Assembly (NCBI GenBank): GCA_963728395.1
Contig: CAVSJJ010000001.1
Location: 310,001-374,000, forward strand
Source: CAVSJJ01 sp963728395
GTDB lineage: Bacteria > Actinomycetota > Actinomycetes > Actinomycetales > Dermatophilaceae
DNA length: 64,000 nt
Reading direction: 5' to 3'
Shown here: positions 1 to 9,252 of the stretch, piece by piece
Layout: every line of letters begins with the position of its first letter
Numbering within the stretch: the stretch's first letter is position 1
Made by a program: the position numbers and the translations under genes
Notes under the pieces: model-generated
The model's database searches: none
What the model was told of the DNA's origin: nothing
The model's input: only the letters and a program-made list of their open reading frames with translations

Positions 1-1
1 C

Positions 2-208
2 GTCTGGCGACCGGCTCAGTACGTCAAGAGCAGCGTGCCTGCCGTCCTGTCGATTGCCCTTGACCGCCCCGTAGCCTCCGACCGGTTCAAGTCTGCCGTG
101 AACCCCTCCCCCGGGGTGTGGATGCACCACATCGAGCTTCATGGCCCACAAGACGTCGATCAGCCAGTTCGGGAGTGGCTGCGAGAAGCTTTCGACCGGG
201 CGGGCTGA
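2..208 (+). CDS. C-terminal part of a DUF5655-like protein (5' end outside window)
   Basis: The window opens inside a plus-strand gene. A frame without a visible start runs to TGA at 206-208 and gives 68 residues. Its tail, with WMHHIELHGPQDVDQP followed by REWLREAFD, resembles the end of the DUF5655 domain, where a strand pair is followed by a phrase like RLRSPxDVD...WLREAY. No function is known for that domain. The assignment rests on a remembered family pattern, not a search. The rest of the gene lies upstream of the window. No gene is seen between its stop and the NUDIX gene. Confidence 0.55.
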   Translation, partial: VWRPAQYVKSSVPAVLSIALDRPVASDRFKSAVNPSPGVWMHHIELHGPQDVDQPVREWLREAFDRAG

Positions 209-352
209 CCGCCTGTCACCATGTAACCAGTACGAAGGCGCTCCCACTCGCAGCTGCGTCATATCGCGCCTGCCGTGCGTGGGGACCTGCCGGCTGAGCG
301 GTCGGACCATGACCGGTTTGCGGCCCGCCCGTGGCGCTGTGATCATCGGCTG

Positions 353-871
353 ATGGAGGAGACGCCCGGCACGCCGAGGCTGCGACGTGCCGTCCGGGCG
401 GTCATCCTGGCCGATGACGACCATGTGCTGCTGTGCCGCTTCAGCTTCCCCCATCCGGCCGTGCCGACGAGCGTAACGGTCGTGTGGGCAGCCCCCGGCG
501 GCGGCATCGAGCCCGGCGAGCTGCCGATGGCGGCACTGCGCCGGGAGCTGCTCGAGGAGACGGGGCTTGTCATCGACGTCGACCCCCTTCACGTCTGGCA
601 CCAGGAGGTCGTCGCACCCGGCCATGCGGACGGCTACGGCGGGGTGGTCAACGACTACTTCCTCGTGCGCACCACACGCTTTGATCCCCGCGGCGTGCTG
701 TCCGAGGGCGACCTCGCCGCCGAGCACATCACCGCAATGCGATGGTGGCGGCATCGAGACATCGCTGAGTACGAGGGAACCGACCTCTTCTCACCGCGTG
801 ACATCGCCACCCCGCTGGGAGCACTCATCGCCGGCGACATCCCGCGCACGCCGGCGATGCTCGGCCTGTGA
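353..871 (+). CDS. NUDIX hydrolase
   Basis: This encodes 172 residues with a perfect Nudix box, G-x5-E-x7-RELLEETGL, at roughly residues 46-68. That motif binds the metal which cleaves nucleoside-diphosphate-linked (X) substrates. The sequence before the box (RAVRAVILADDDHVLLCR) is the usual first strand of the fold. I chose the ATG at 353, just before that strand. The frame is open further upstream to 275, but the extra residues look non-coding. No good Shine-Dalgarno is visible, so the start is uncertain. The substrate cannot be read from the sequence. It stands alone, convergent with the SDR gene. Confidence 0.85.
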   Translation: MEETPGTPRLRRAVRAVILADDDHVLLCRFSFPHPAVPTSVTVVWAAPGGGIEPGELPMAALRRELLEETGLVIDVDPLHVWHQEVVAPGHADGYGGVVNDYFLVRTTRFDPRGVLSEGDLAAEHITAMRWWRHRDIAEYEGTDLFSPRDIATPLGALIAGDIPRTPAMLGL

Positions 872-1046
872 CTTCGCATCGATCAATGGCTAAGCATGGC
901 GAGATGAAGGTGCCCCACACCGCCGCGAATCGTCCGGGAACAGTGCGTGGCCGCCCTGGCCGATCGGCACCACCATGTGCGCTACAGCGCCCCCCTGACC
1001 CTGAACTGCCGGTGCCAGTCACGAGAGGCTGAAGGTTCTTGTCGCG

Positions 1047-1814
1047 TCAACGGATGGTGTAGCCCCCGTCGACGACGATGTCGGCGCCGTTGATCATGTC
1101 TGCAGCCCGTGATGCGAGGAAGAGCGCGGTGGCGGCGATCTCCTCTGGTTCCGCGAATCGGCCTGTCGGGATGAGAGTCTTCATGGCTTCGCCCTTGGGG
1201 CCGTCCCACGCTTTGTGGCCCAGCTCGGTCAGGACGACCGTCGGCGAAATGGTGTTTGCTGTGACGCCGCGACCGGCCCACTCGGAGGCCAGGACCTTGG
1301 TGAGCCCGATGACTCCGAACTTCGAGGTGCAGTACGCCACGTGTTGGTCGAGCGCGACCGACCCCGCCTGAGAGGCGAGGTTGATCACCTTGCCGCTGCC
1401 CGCGTCGAGCATGTGACGCCCCACGGCCTGGGACATGAGGAAGGTGCCGGTGAGGTTGACCTTCATCGTGGTCTCCCAGGCGGAGAACGGCAGCTCTTCT
1501 GCCGGGGCGAGCGCAACGACGCCGGCACTGTTGACGAGGATGTCGATTCGCCCGTAGGTGTCGATGACGGCTGCGACCGTGGCCTCCACGGCTGCCGGGT
1601 CAGACACGTCGCAGCCAAACGCCTGGCTCCCTTGGCCGATCGCGGTGGCCTTGCTGGCCGCTGCTTCTTCGAGAAGGTCGACGACGGCGACCTTCGCGCC
1701 TTTGGCGGCGAACATCTCGGCGATGGCGGCGCCGATCCCGGAAGCCCCGCCCGTCACGAGTGCGACCCTTCCGGCGAGCGAGAAGGTGAGGTCGAGTGGG
1801 GTGCTTCCATCCAT
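1047..1814 (-). CDS. SDR-family polyol (tetritol/sugar alcohol) dehydrogenase
   Basis: This is a classical short-chain dehydrogenase of 255 residues, a normal length for the family. It has the NAD(P)-binding motif TGGASGIG at 21-28, NSAG at 95-98, and the catalytic Ser148, Tyr161 and Lys165 (YCTSK). It resembles the GolD/L-iditol dehydrogenase group that oxidises sugar alcohols to ketoses. The ATG at 1814 follows a GGAGG seven bases upstream. It is the last gene of the minus-strand operon, 37 bases after the RpiB-like gene. With the kinase and isomerase beside it, a tetritol such as threitol or erythritol is a plausible substrate, but this is inferred from context. Confidence 0.85.
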   Translation of the reverse strand: MDGSTPLDLTFSLAGRVALVTGGASGIGAAIAEMFAAKGAKVAVVDLLEEAAASKATAIGQGSQAFGCDVSDPAAVEATVAAVIDTYGRIDILVNSAGVVALAPAEELPFSAWETTMKVNLTGTFLMSQAVGRHMLDAGSGKVINLASQAGSVALDQHVAYCTSKFGVIGLTKVLASEWAGRGVTANTISPTVVLTELGHKAWDGPKGEAMKTLIPTGRFAEPEEIAATALFLASRAADMINGADIVVDGGYTIR

Positions 1815-1851
1815 GGCTTCCTCCGAGGGTGTATTGAGTGGGGTACGGGGA

Positions 1852-2343
1852 CTAGCAGGCGCCGGCGTCGAAGCTCTCGTGCGACGCCGTGTCGTATTCG
1901 TCGATGACCTGCACCTTCGCCGCCGAGGGTGAACTCGGGTCGAATCGGTATCCGATCCATTCCCGCGCCAACCTGCGAGCCAGTTCGAGGCCGACGACTC
2001 GCTCGCCGAAGCACAGCACCTGCGCGTTGTTGCTCAACACCGATCGCTCGACCGAGTAGCTGTCGTGAGCGGTGACGGCCCGGACGCCGGCCACCTTGTT
2101 TGCTGAGATCGCCATGCCCAGACCCGTGCCGCACACGAGAAGGGCGCGGTCTGCCTCGTGCGCTGCAATCATGCCTGCCGCTGCAACGGCGACGTGCGGG
2201 TATGCCGTGCTCTCGTCCGCTGAGACGCCGACGTCGACGACGGAGGCGACGCGAGGGTCGCTTCTCAGGTCGGCCTTGAGCCGCTCCTTGTACTGCAGTC
2301 CGGCATCGTCGCTTCCGATAGCCACACGCCAAAGCTCGTTCAC
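1852..2343 (-). CDS. RpiB/LacAB-family sugar-phosphate isomerase
   Basis: This encodes 163 residues of the RpiB fold. GSDDAG at 10-15 matches the phosphate-binding GSDHAG of the family, and CGTGLG at 71-76 carries the catalytic Cys. The NNAQVLCFG phrase near residue 115 is also typical. RpiB-type enzymes interconvert aldose and ketose phosphates. In Mycobacterium smegmatis and Brucella, relatives isomerise erythrulose 4-phosphate to erythrose 4-phosphate. The GTG at 2343 overlaps the TGA of the upstream DAK kinase gene by four bases (GTGA), so the two are translationally coupled. A role in the same tetrose-phosphate pathway is inferred. Confidence 0.85.
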   Translation of the reverse strand: MNELWRVAIGSDDAGLQYKERLKADLRSDPRVASVVDVGVSADESTAYPHVAVAAAGMIAAHEADRALLVCGTGLGMAISANKVAGVRAVTAHDSYSVERSVLSNNAQVLCFGERVVGLELARRLAREWIGYRFDPSSPSAAKVQVIDEYDTASHESFDAGAC

Positions 2344-4106
2344 GGCAACTCGCTTCCACTCGGATCGTGTTCCTCGGGGTCGAGGACCAAGGCTGGAATG
2401 ATGGATCGCAGGCAGAGGGCGAGCGAGACGGCCCCTGCGTCGGGGGTGCCGACGCTGCGATCGGCCAACGGGCGGGCCCGACCGATACGCGGCCGCAGGC
2501 TGGACGTCTGGTCGGCGGCCGCCCGGGCGGCGTCGGCGGCGATGCTCCACGCCTCGATAAGCCCGGCGCCCTTCGCGAGCTCCGTGTCGAGGGAGTCGAG
2601 GAACGGCACGAGGGCGTCGACCATTGTCTTGTCCCCGACAGTTGCCTTGCCCAGGCTCACGAGGGCGCCGAGGCCGGCCCGGAGCGCGGCTGCGACATCG
2701 GTGGGGGTGATCTCCTCCGACCGGTCGCCGAGGCGGGCTCCGACCGCCCTCAGGGCGGCGCCCCACAACGCGCCGGAGGTGCCGCCCGCCTTGGCCGCCC
2801 AGTCGTCACCGGCCGCCGCCAGCAGCGATGCGACACCTGCGGAATCCGCCATTGCGAGGGACGCGCCATGGCAGGCCGCGGTGATGCCCTTGACCATGCC
2901 GCGACCATGATCACCGTCCCCGGCCACCGCGTCGATGCGGCCGAGCTCGTCCTCGGCGTCGACGATCGCCGTCCTCATCGCTTCGAGCCCCGCGAGGGCT
3001 CGTGCGGCGCACGCACGGGACGCCGACGACGCCTCGACGTGTGGCGCTGCCGGGTGCTCGATGACCGTCGCCACGGGGCTGCGCCGGGCGCCCTCACCCA
3101 CCATCTGAGTGGTGGTGCCCTTGCGGTAGGCGGGGGTATCGGCGCCCGCCCGCCACAAGGTCTCGAGCTCATCGTCCAGATCGACCACGGTCAGCGAGCA
3201 GCCGGCCATGTCGAGGCTGGTGACCAGCTCGCCCACCTCGGGGTCCACAACGGTCAGTCCGCGCTCGGCGAGCAACCGGGCGACTGTGCCCCAGACGACG
3301 AACAGCTCCTCGTACTTCGTGGCGCCGAGCCCGTTGAGGATGACCCCAACTCTCGCACCCTCCTCGAGACTGAGCTCGGCCAGCACCCCGTCGACGAGCC
3401 GCACCGCCAGCTCGGCAGCCGTCGGCATGTCGTCCTCGGACACGCCCGGCTCACCATGAATGCCCAGGCCCACACCCATCTTCCCGGGTGGAACGCTGAA
3501 CAACGGGTGGTCGGCCCCGGGCAGCGTGCAGCCGCTGAAGGCGACGCCCAAAGTCCGTGTGCGATCGTTCGCCAGGGCCCCGACCCGCACCACCTCGTCG
3601 AGAGGATAGCCGGACTCGGCAGCCGCACCCATGACCTTGAAGACGACGAAGTCGCCAGCGATTCCGCGGCGCTTCTCGACCTCGGCGACGGGCGCACTGG
3701 CAACGTCATCGGTCACGAAGACGGCACGGGCGTCGACGCCCTCGCTGTTGAGGCGATCCACCGCCGCCGTGAAGTGCATGACGTCGCCCGCATAGTTGCC
3801 GCTCGTGATGACGACGCCACCACCTCCATTCGCCGCCATCGCGACCGAGTGGGCGTCCTCCGCGGACGGCGAGGTGAAGACATTGCCGACGATCGCGCCA
3901 TCCGCGAACCCCGGACCGACGATGCCGGCAAAGGCCGGGTAGTGACCGGAGCCGCCCCCCACGACCACGGCAACCTTGCCTGCGCGGGTCTCCGCGGCGC
4001 GAACCACACCGCCGGGCACACCTGCGACGTAGCCCGCGTTGGCGTCGAGAAACCCCACCAACATGTCATCCATGAAGTTTGCAGGATCGTCAAACAGCCT
4101 CGTCAT
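2340..4106 (-). CDS. DAK-family (dihydroxyacetone/erythrulose-type) kinase, DhaK-DhaL fusion
   Basis: This 588-residue protein joins a DhaK-type domain (about 1-330) to a DhaL-type ATP-binding domain (about 375-575). GGGSGHYPAF and LGIHGEPG, with the His that binds the ketose covalently, lie in the first part. The second part has DGDHGRG and GGTSGALWG, which hold the metal and nucleotide. Such single-chain kinases phosphorylate short ketoses with ATP: dihydroxyacetone, or erythrulose in M. smegmatis tetritol pathways. The ATG at 4106 follows an AAGAAG-type ribosome site. It lies 128 bases after the cupin gene and overlaps the isomerase gene. Erythrulose as the substrate is inferred from the neighbours. 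Confidence 0.85.
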   Translation of the reverse strand: MTRLFDDPANFMDDMLVGFLDANAGYVAGVPGGVVRAAETRAGKVAVVVGGGSGHYPAFAGIVGPGFADGAIVGNVFTSPSAEDAHSVAMAANGGGGVVITSGNYAGDVMHFTAAVDRLNSEGVDARAVFVTDDVASAPVAEVEKRRGIAGDFVVFKVMGAAAESGYPLDEVVRVGALANDRTRTLGVAFSGCTLPGADHPLFSVPPGKMGVGLGIHGEPGVSEDDMPTAAELAVRLVDGVLAELSLEEGARVGVILNGLGATKYEELFVVWGTVARLLAERGLTVVDPEVGELVTSLDMAGCSLTVVDLDDELETLWRAGADTPAYRKGTTTQMVGEGARRSPVATVIEHPAAPHVEASSASRACAARALAGLEAMRTAIVDAEDELGRIDAVAGDGDHGRGMVKGITAACHGASLAMADSAGVASLLAAAGDDWAAKAGGTSGALWGAALRAVGARLGDRSEEITPTDVAAALRAGLGALVSLGKATVGDKTMVDALVPFLDSLDTELAKGAGLIEAWSIAADAARAAADQTSSLRPRIGRARPLADRSVGTPDAGAVSLALCLRSIIPALVLDPEEHDPSGSELP

Positions 4107-4234
4107 GAGCAATCTTCTTCTTTCGTCACTGCCCGGAAGGGGCATATATTAAGCGCTTTTCAGATCGCATGCCAAAGCATGGGTTTCACACGAGAAGGCC
4201 GGCATGCGAAGTAGCCTTCGCGATATGGCGCTAT

Positions 4235-5488
4235 TCACCAGAGTAAGCGATCCGCCTCGAGCTCGAGATTTCCTGGACCATAGTGCTTCAGGCACACGAG
4301 GGGCTCGACCTCAGACACGTTCCGGATCTCCACCCCTCGCCGGGCGGCCTCTGCTGACACGAAGTACTCATCATTCGTTAGATCACTCACCTTGACCATG
4401 GTGATCGTCTCCAACGGATGACCAGCAATCGTTCCTCGACCCTGAACACATACAATCCCGTATGCATCCACCTCTGGAATGCTGACCACAGCCCCGGGTT
4501 GCAGGGTAAGCTCCTTGGCGCTGAAGGCGGGCGATTTGTAGACGATCCATCTCTCGATGAAGCTCTCGTCGGCCGAAGCGGAGAACGACGTCTCACGCGG
4601 GTAGAGCACTCGTCGGGTGGCGAAGTCGGGGTCGAGGTTGGCGTCCCACGCCAGCATGTCGACGAGGAAGTCGAAATCTCCGACGTTCTCGGGCGGAACG
4701 TCTCTCCAGAGAGAGTTGTCGTCCACCTCAGCGAAGTTGGACCAAGACTCGAAGACCGTCATCACGTCGCTGGCAGCCTGGGGCTCGTAGGTGCACACGC
4801 TGGCAGGCGCATGCAGGATGCCGGCGGGGACGTCCCAGCCACCCGTCAGCCGCGTCCGATAGCCGACGGAGAGTTCACTGATGCGATTGTCCCCACCGGA
4901 TGCATGCTCTCTGAGTCGCTCCAGAAGCTGCCGCCTTGTTACTCCCGGCCTCAAACCCAGATAGGTGATCGGCTGCATGCCGAGATGGTTATTCATTTGA
5001 GGGCTGTAATAGTAGGCCTCCGGCTTACCGCGTCTTCCTACCTTCAGCGCATCCCGCTCTTGCGAGTGAATGTGTAGAGGCAACGGGTACATGCTGTCGA
5101 AGAACTTGGCAAAAGCCGTCCACCCGCCGTACGTGCTCCATTGCCGCTCTCCAACAACCGCTGACCCGAGTTCGGCGACAACGGCATCGAATGGCAGGAG
5201 GGTGTTCTTCGGGGTGACGACCAGACTCACTCCTTCGTGTGGTCCCGTCAGTGGCCCATTGTCGGCGCGCAGGGTCGACCCAAGCCACCGGGTATTGACC
5301 CCTCCCCGTCCCTTGCCAAAGGGATAGAGATGAGACGGATCTAAGCGCAGCCGACCGCCCGGGATAAATGAGGTTCGCGCGACCCAGGCGGGCGCGAGCC
5401 TCAGGATCCCTTGGCCCTCGTTGAGGGCTCCCTCCATCGAGTTACGATCCTCATCAACTGGCAGGTCGAAAGTGGTCTCGGCCTCCAT
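4235..5488 (-). CDS. Cupin protein resembling class I mannose-6-phosphate isomerase
   Basis: This encodes 417 residues with no membrane segments. LPLHIHSQE at 136-144 supplies an HxHxxE metal site like that of phosphomannose isomerases, followed by E157. A second cupin-like half lies in the C-terminal part (LTLQPGAVVSIPEVDAYGIV). The ATG at 5488 has GGAGG seven bases before it. The gene lies between the cyclase-family gene and the DAK kinase in the catabolic operon, so a sugar or sugar-phosphate isomerase or epimerase role is likely. It could be the extra step needed to convert one erythrulose phosphate stereoisomer or position to another. The exact reaction cannot be read. Confidence 0.65.
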   Translation of the reverse strand: MEAETTFDLPVDEDRNSMEGALNEGQGILRLAPAWVARTSFIPGGRLRLDPSHLYPFGKGRGGVNTRWLGSTLRADNGPLTGPHEGVSLVVTPKNTLLPFDAVVAELGSAVVGERQWSTYGGWTAFAKFFDSMYPLPLHIHSQERDALKVGRRGKPEAYYYSPQMNNHLGMQPITYLGLRPGVTRRQLLERLREHASGGDNRISELSVGYRTRLTGGWDVPAGILHAPASVCTYEPQAASDVMTVFESWSNFAEVDDNSLWRDVPPENVGDFDFLVDMLAWDANLDPDFATRRVLYPRETSFSASADESFIERWIVYKSPAFSAKELTLQPGAVVSIPEVDAYGIVCVQGRGTIAGHPLETITMVKVSDLTNDEYFVSAEAARRGVEIRNVSEVEPLVCLKHYGPGNLELEADRLLW

Positions 5489-5690
5489 CTATGCCTCCAA
5501 TCCAGCACGAGTCCCCCTAGAGAAGACCGTCATCCATCACACGTGGGCCGTGAGCGGCCCACACCAGATCCGTCCATTTCCTGGCCACCGGCCGCCCCGC
5601 CGATTTCGGCCAAAGGGAACAGGCAGCGCTCCGGGCCCCGGCCGGCACGTTCGTCCAATCGCAGCAGGCCCACCCGCCGGGCTGGGTCTC

Positions 5691-6659
5691 CTAGCGAATA
5701 GCGATGGGATTCACCGGGGCACCCGAGGCTCCGACAACCTTGAGTGGGGCAGCGGTGTAGAGGAAGTCCCAGCGATTGTCTGCCGCGCACGCGGCCGCCA
5801 AGTCGTCCAGCCACACAACCTCCGTGAACGCCACCCCCAGGTTGCGCATCAAGGCACAGTGGAGGGGTAGCTCGATAACGGGCGAGTGGGGGTAATGCGT
5901 TGCTTCGTTGGCGATCAGGTCTGTGACGAGGTTGGGGATCTCCATGTTCTGGAACCACTCGGCCAACTCCTGGGACCAGGTAAGCCCCGGCTCGTTGAAG
6001 CCCTGGTAGAACTCACCTCGCGGAACCCTGAAGAAGTGCCCGAGACGGCCGGTGCGGATGACGAGGATGTCCCGTGGCTTGATCTCGACCCCCTGAGCCT
6101 CTGCCGCCCGCAGGACCTCGACATGGGTGAAGAACTCACCCGTTTCGAGCGTCTCCTTCTTGAAGTACCGGGCCATGTCGATCAGGACTCCGTGCCCGAC
6201 GACTCCACGCTCGGCGATCGCCATGACGGAGGCCTTCTTCAGGGACCCGGTTGTTGTGCTGGCGTCATAGCCGTTCCAGATCTGCCCGTCGTACCACAGG
6301 TGCCCCAGGGCGTCGTACTGCGTGGAACCCTGCAAGTACATGTCAATCCGGTCGTCCGCCCATCGGTGACCGTCGGACGGCTTCTCCGCCTCACCGCGTT
6401 CGAAGAAGCCGTCATCCATGACAGGGGTACGCACGGCCGACTGCCGGCCCGGGTAGACGGGGTCGCCCTCAGCGTCCGCAGACCCGATCGGGGTCTGGAG
6501 GGTGAAGACGTCACCTGTCTTGATGGCAGCGATTCCGCGGAGGACCTCGTCCGTCGTGAGGTAGTTGAGACTGCCGACTTCGTCATCAGGCCCCCACTTG
6601 CCCCAGTTGGAGGGTGGGTTGGGTCCGAAGAGTTCGGCCATGGTGGTGGGGGTGGTCAT
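5691..6659 (-). CDS. Cyclase-family (kynurenine formamidase-like) metal hydrolase
   Basis: This encodes 322 residues of the cyclase/isatin-hydrolase family. TQYDALGHLWYDG near 113-125 stands where the family has its HxGTHxDxxxH metal motif, so this member carries the Q-Y-D variant seen in an actinobacterial branch. GVLIDMARY, IRTGRL and EATHYPHSPVIELPLHCAL follow in the expected order. Family members hydrolyse cyclic amides, lactones or formamides with Mn or Zn. GGAAGGG precedes the ATG at 6659. It is the fourth gene of the transporter operon, so it may open a lactone or amide derived from the imported compound. That role is inferred; the substrate is unknown. Confidence 0.75.
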   Translation of the reverse strand: MTTPTTMAELFGPNPPSNWGKWGPDDEVGSLNYLTTDEVLRGIAAIKTGDVFTLQTPIGSADAEGDPVYPGRQSAVRTPVMDDGFFERGEAEKPSDGHRWADDRIDMYLQGSTQYDALGHLWYDGQIWNGYDASTTTGSLKKASVMAIAERGVVGHGVLIDMARYFKKETLETGEFFTHVEVLRAAEAQGVEIKPRDILVIRTGRLGHFFRVPRGEFYQGFNEPGLTWSQELAEWFQNMEIPNLVTDLIANEATHYPHSPVIELPLHCALMRNLGVAFTEVVWLDDLAAACAADNRWDFLYTAAPLKVVGASGAPVNPIAIR

Positions 6660-6688
6660 GATTCCCTTCCTCGTCCTGGTGGATTCGA

Positions 6689-7693
6689 CTAACTATTGCG
6701 CATCATCTGGCGAGCCACGGAACTGAACGACACGGCGGCCAGAAGGATGACGCCTTGGAACAGGAACTGCCAGAATGATTCGACGCCGGCAAGCGCCAGA
6801 CCATTGAAGCCCACGGCGACGGTGACGACCCCCACCAGCGTTCCGAGAATATGGAACTGCCCTTCCCGGAGGACCGCCGTGCCCAGGAACGCAGCGGCGA
6901 AGGCCTGCATCGTGTAACCGTCGCCGCCGGTTGGCTGTCCGCTACCCACGACCGCGACAAGCAGAATGCCTGTGATGGCCGAGAGAACGGCACCGATGAT
7001 GAATGCGATGCTGGTGACGCCTCGGACGTTCACGCCTGAGAGTCGTGCAGCCTCGGCGTTCCCTCCCACCGCCTTGATGTTGCGGCCTAGGTCGGTGCGC
7101 TCCAAGAGGAACCACATCAATCCCACCACGGCCGCCATGTAATAAACGTTCTTGGGAATGCCCAACCAGTTGCCGACCGATACGGCGACAAACTCCGGCA
7201 CTCGCACCCCGAAGGGCTGCGCGGCGCCCTTGGAAATGAAGTAGTTCACCCCGACCGCGACGCTTCCCACGCCGAGGGTGGCGACGAGGGCATTCACGCC
7301 GAATCGTGTGACGAGGACGGAGTTGAGGACGCCGATCATGACTCCGGTAGCCAACGCGGCCAGCACGGCTACGGGTATGGACTGCCCGTGCATGAGAAGC
7401 CATGCGAGGGTGATACCAGCGAGACTCGCGGCATTTCCGATGGAGAGGTCGAACTGATTCGAAGTGAGGACCAGAGTGAGTCCAGACGCACATATCGCCA
7501 CCAGCGCCGACTGGTTGAGGATCTGCAGCAGGTTGTTCGGCGTGAGGAAGTACTGGGGCGACATCGCCGTGAAGATGGCGATGAGGAGGGCAAGGACTAT
7601 CAGGGCCCCGTACTTGCCAACGAAGAGGGTTGCCTGCCGACGCATGGGCGCTCGGGCCTTAACAGCCTCGATTGAACCAATCGCAGAGCTCAC
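6689..7693 (-). CDS. Sugar ABC importer permease (RbsC type)
   Basis: This 334-residue integral membrane protein has about nine to ten hydrophobic segments. It carries the BPD_transp_2 signature of ribose-type carbohydrate importers, with NQFDLSIGNAASLAG early and GGNAEAARLSGVNV as the cytoplasmic coupling loop. It would form the channel for the neighbouring ATPase and binding lipoprotein. I chose the GTG at 7693, which overlaps the TGA of the ATPase gene by four bases (GTGA) and has GGAGG eight bases upstream. The frame stays open upstream but there overlaps the ATPase coding sequence. Confidence 0.9.
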   Translation of the reverse strand: MSSAIGSIEAVKARAPMRRQATLFVGKYGALIVLALLIAIFTAMSPQYFLTPNNLLQILNQSALVAICASGLTLVLTSNQFDLSIGNAASLAGITLAWLLMHGQSIPVAVLAALATGVMIGVLNSVLVTRFGVNALVATLGVGSVAVGVNYFISKGAAQPFGVRVPEFVAVSVGNWLGIPKNVYYMAAVVGLMWFLLERTDLGRNIKAVGGNAEAARLSGVNVRGVTSIAFIIGAVLSAITGILLVAVVGSGQPTGGDGYTMQAFAAAFLGTAVLREGQFHILGTLVGVVTVAVGFNGLALAGVESFWQFLFQGVILLAAVSFSSVARQMMRNS

Positions 7694-9246
7694 GACTCTA
7701 CCTCCATTCGATTGCTGTAGATGGCGTCGAGCATTTCTTGCTCGGTCACCCCAGGCCCTTGGATCTCCGCCACGGTTCTGCCCTCGACAATCACGACAAC
7801 GCGGTGACACAGGGCAAGCTCCGCCAGCTCTGAGCTGGCCACCACCACCGCGTTCCCCTCCGCAGCCAGACCTTCCACGTTCTCCCAGATGTGCTGCCGC
7901 GCCCCGATGTCTACTCCCCGGGTCGGCTCGTCCAAGAGAAGCAGCTTCGCGTGTCGGGCAACCCATCGGCCGAGGACGACCTTCTGCTGATTCCCTCCGC
8001 TCAGGGTGCTTACCGGCACGGCCGTGGTCGAAGCCTTGATGCTGAGCTTCTCCACCATGGCGTCAGAGACAAGACTTGCCTTGCGCTCGCTGATCATGCC
8101 GAAGTTCGGTATGACCCTCATTGCCTTCCAGTTTCCCAATGCGATGTTGTTCTTGACGGTGTCCGTCATCACCAACGCCTGCGACCGCCGCTCTTCCGGA
8201 ACCAAGGCGACTCCGGCGGCGATGGCACTCTTCACCGACGTCGGTCGGTACGGTTCGCCGTTGAGCGTCATCCGCCCCCCAACGGACTTCGAGGCCCCGA
8301 CGATCTGGGTGAACGTCTCACTCCTGCCCGAGCCGACGAGACCCGCCAGGCCGAGGATCTCGCCCTGCCGCACCTTGAAGGTGACGTCGTGAACATTGAC
8401 ACCGTCGCTCAGATGCTCCACCTCGAGGGCCACAGGAGCCTCCGCGTCCACGGCGGCCGGCGGTACGCGCGGCGCGAGACTCTCGCTGCCAGTGATGCCG
8501 AGGACCAGATCGCGGCGGGCATAACTACCCCTGTTGAAGCGACCCGCCACCTCTCCGTCCTTGAAGACGGTGACTCGTTGGCTGAGCTCTTCGATCTCGT
8601 CCAGCCGGTGGCTGACGTACGCGATGGCCACGCCACTTTGGGCGAGTTCGCGGATCACCTTGAAGAGGCGTTCGCATTCGTTCTCCGACAGTGCAGCGGT
8701 CGGTTCGTCCATCGCGATGAACCGTGCGTCCACCACCAGGGCCTGAGCAATAGCGACTAGACCTCTCTCCGCCGCACTCAGCTCGCGGACGGGCCTTCGC
8801 AGACTGAACGTGGCGCCGATGCGCTGCGCTGCTTCGGCCGCGACTTTGAGGTGTTGCCTCCTGTTGGTTATTCCCAATCGGGACCGCATCGAGAGTGTCA
8901 TGTTCTCGACGGCGGAGAAGTCCGGGACCAACGGCAGTTCTTGGTGGATGAAGGCGAAGCCGAGGTTCTCCGCGTCACGCGGACTTTGGATGCCGACCGG
9001 CTGCCCGTCCACATGCACGGTCCCGCTCGTCGGGAGGGTGACGCCGCCCACGATGTCGAGGAAGGTGGACTTGCCCGCACCGTTGGCACCGACCAACCCG
9101 TGCACCTCGCCGCGTCTGAAACTCAGCGATACACCCTTCAACGCACGAACCGCGCCGAACGTCTTATGGATGTCGAAGGCCTCGATGAGGGGCGTCTCCG
9201 CTCCGCTCGTCTGCGGAGACGCCCCTGCGTCCAGTGCTGTTGTCAC
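7690..9246 (-). CDS. Sugar ABC importer ATPase with two nucleotide-binding domains (RbsA/MglA type)
   Basis: This 518-residue protein has two tandem ATPase domains. The first has Walker A GANGAGKST at 53-61 and Walker B IAMDEPTAALS near 177-187. The second has a degenerate Walker A (GLVGSGRSE, 302-310), an intact signature LSGGNQQ at 415-421 and LLLLDEPTRGVD at 435-446. The uneven pair is normal for RbsA/MglA/XylG ATPases of monosaccharide and polyol importers. The GTG at 9246 lies six bases after the stop of the lipoprotein gene. It drives import through the permease encoded next. Confidence 0.93.
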   Translation of the reverse strand: MTTALDAGASPQTSGAETPLIEAFDIHKTFGAVRALKGVSLSFRRGEVHGLVGANGAGKSTFLDIVGGVTLPTSGTVHVDGQPVGIQSPRDAENLGFAFIHQELPLVPDFSAVENMTLSMRSRLGITNRRQHLKVAAEAAQRIGATFSLRRPVRELSAAERGLVAIAQALVVDARFIAMDEPTAALSENECERLFKVIRELAQSGVAIAYVSHRLDEIEELSQRVTVFKDGEVAGRFNRGSYARRDLVLGITGSESLAPRVPPAAVDAEAPVALEVEHLSDGVNVHDVTFKVRQGEILGLAGLVGSGRSETFTQIVGASKSVGGRMTLNGEPYRPTSVKSAIAAGVALVPEERRSQALVMTDTVKNNIALGNWKAMRVIPNFGMISERKASLVSDAMVEKLSIKASTTAVPVSTLSGGNQQKVVLGRWVARHAKLLLLDEPTRGVDIGARQHIWENVEGLAAEGNAVVVASSELAELALCHRVVVIVEGRTVAEIQGPGVTEQEMLDAIYSNRMEVES

Positions 9247-9252
9247 AACAAA

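Noticed and set aside
2367..4214. A 615-codon plus-strand open frame
   Set aside because: It is antisense to the DAK-type kinase, whose conserved motifs are clear on the minus strand.
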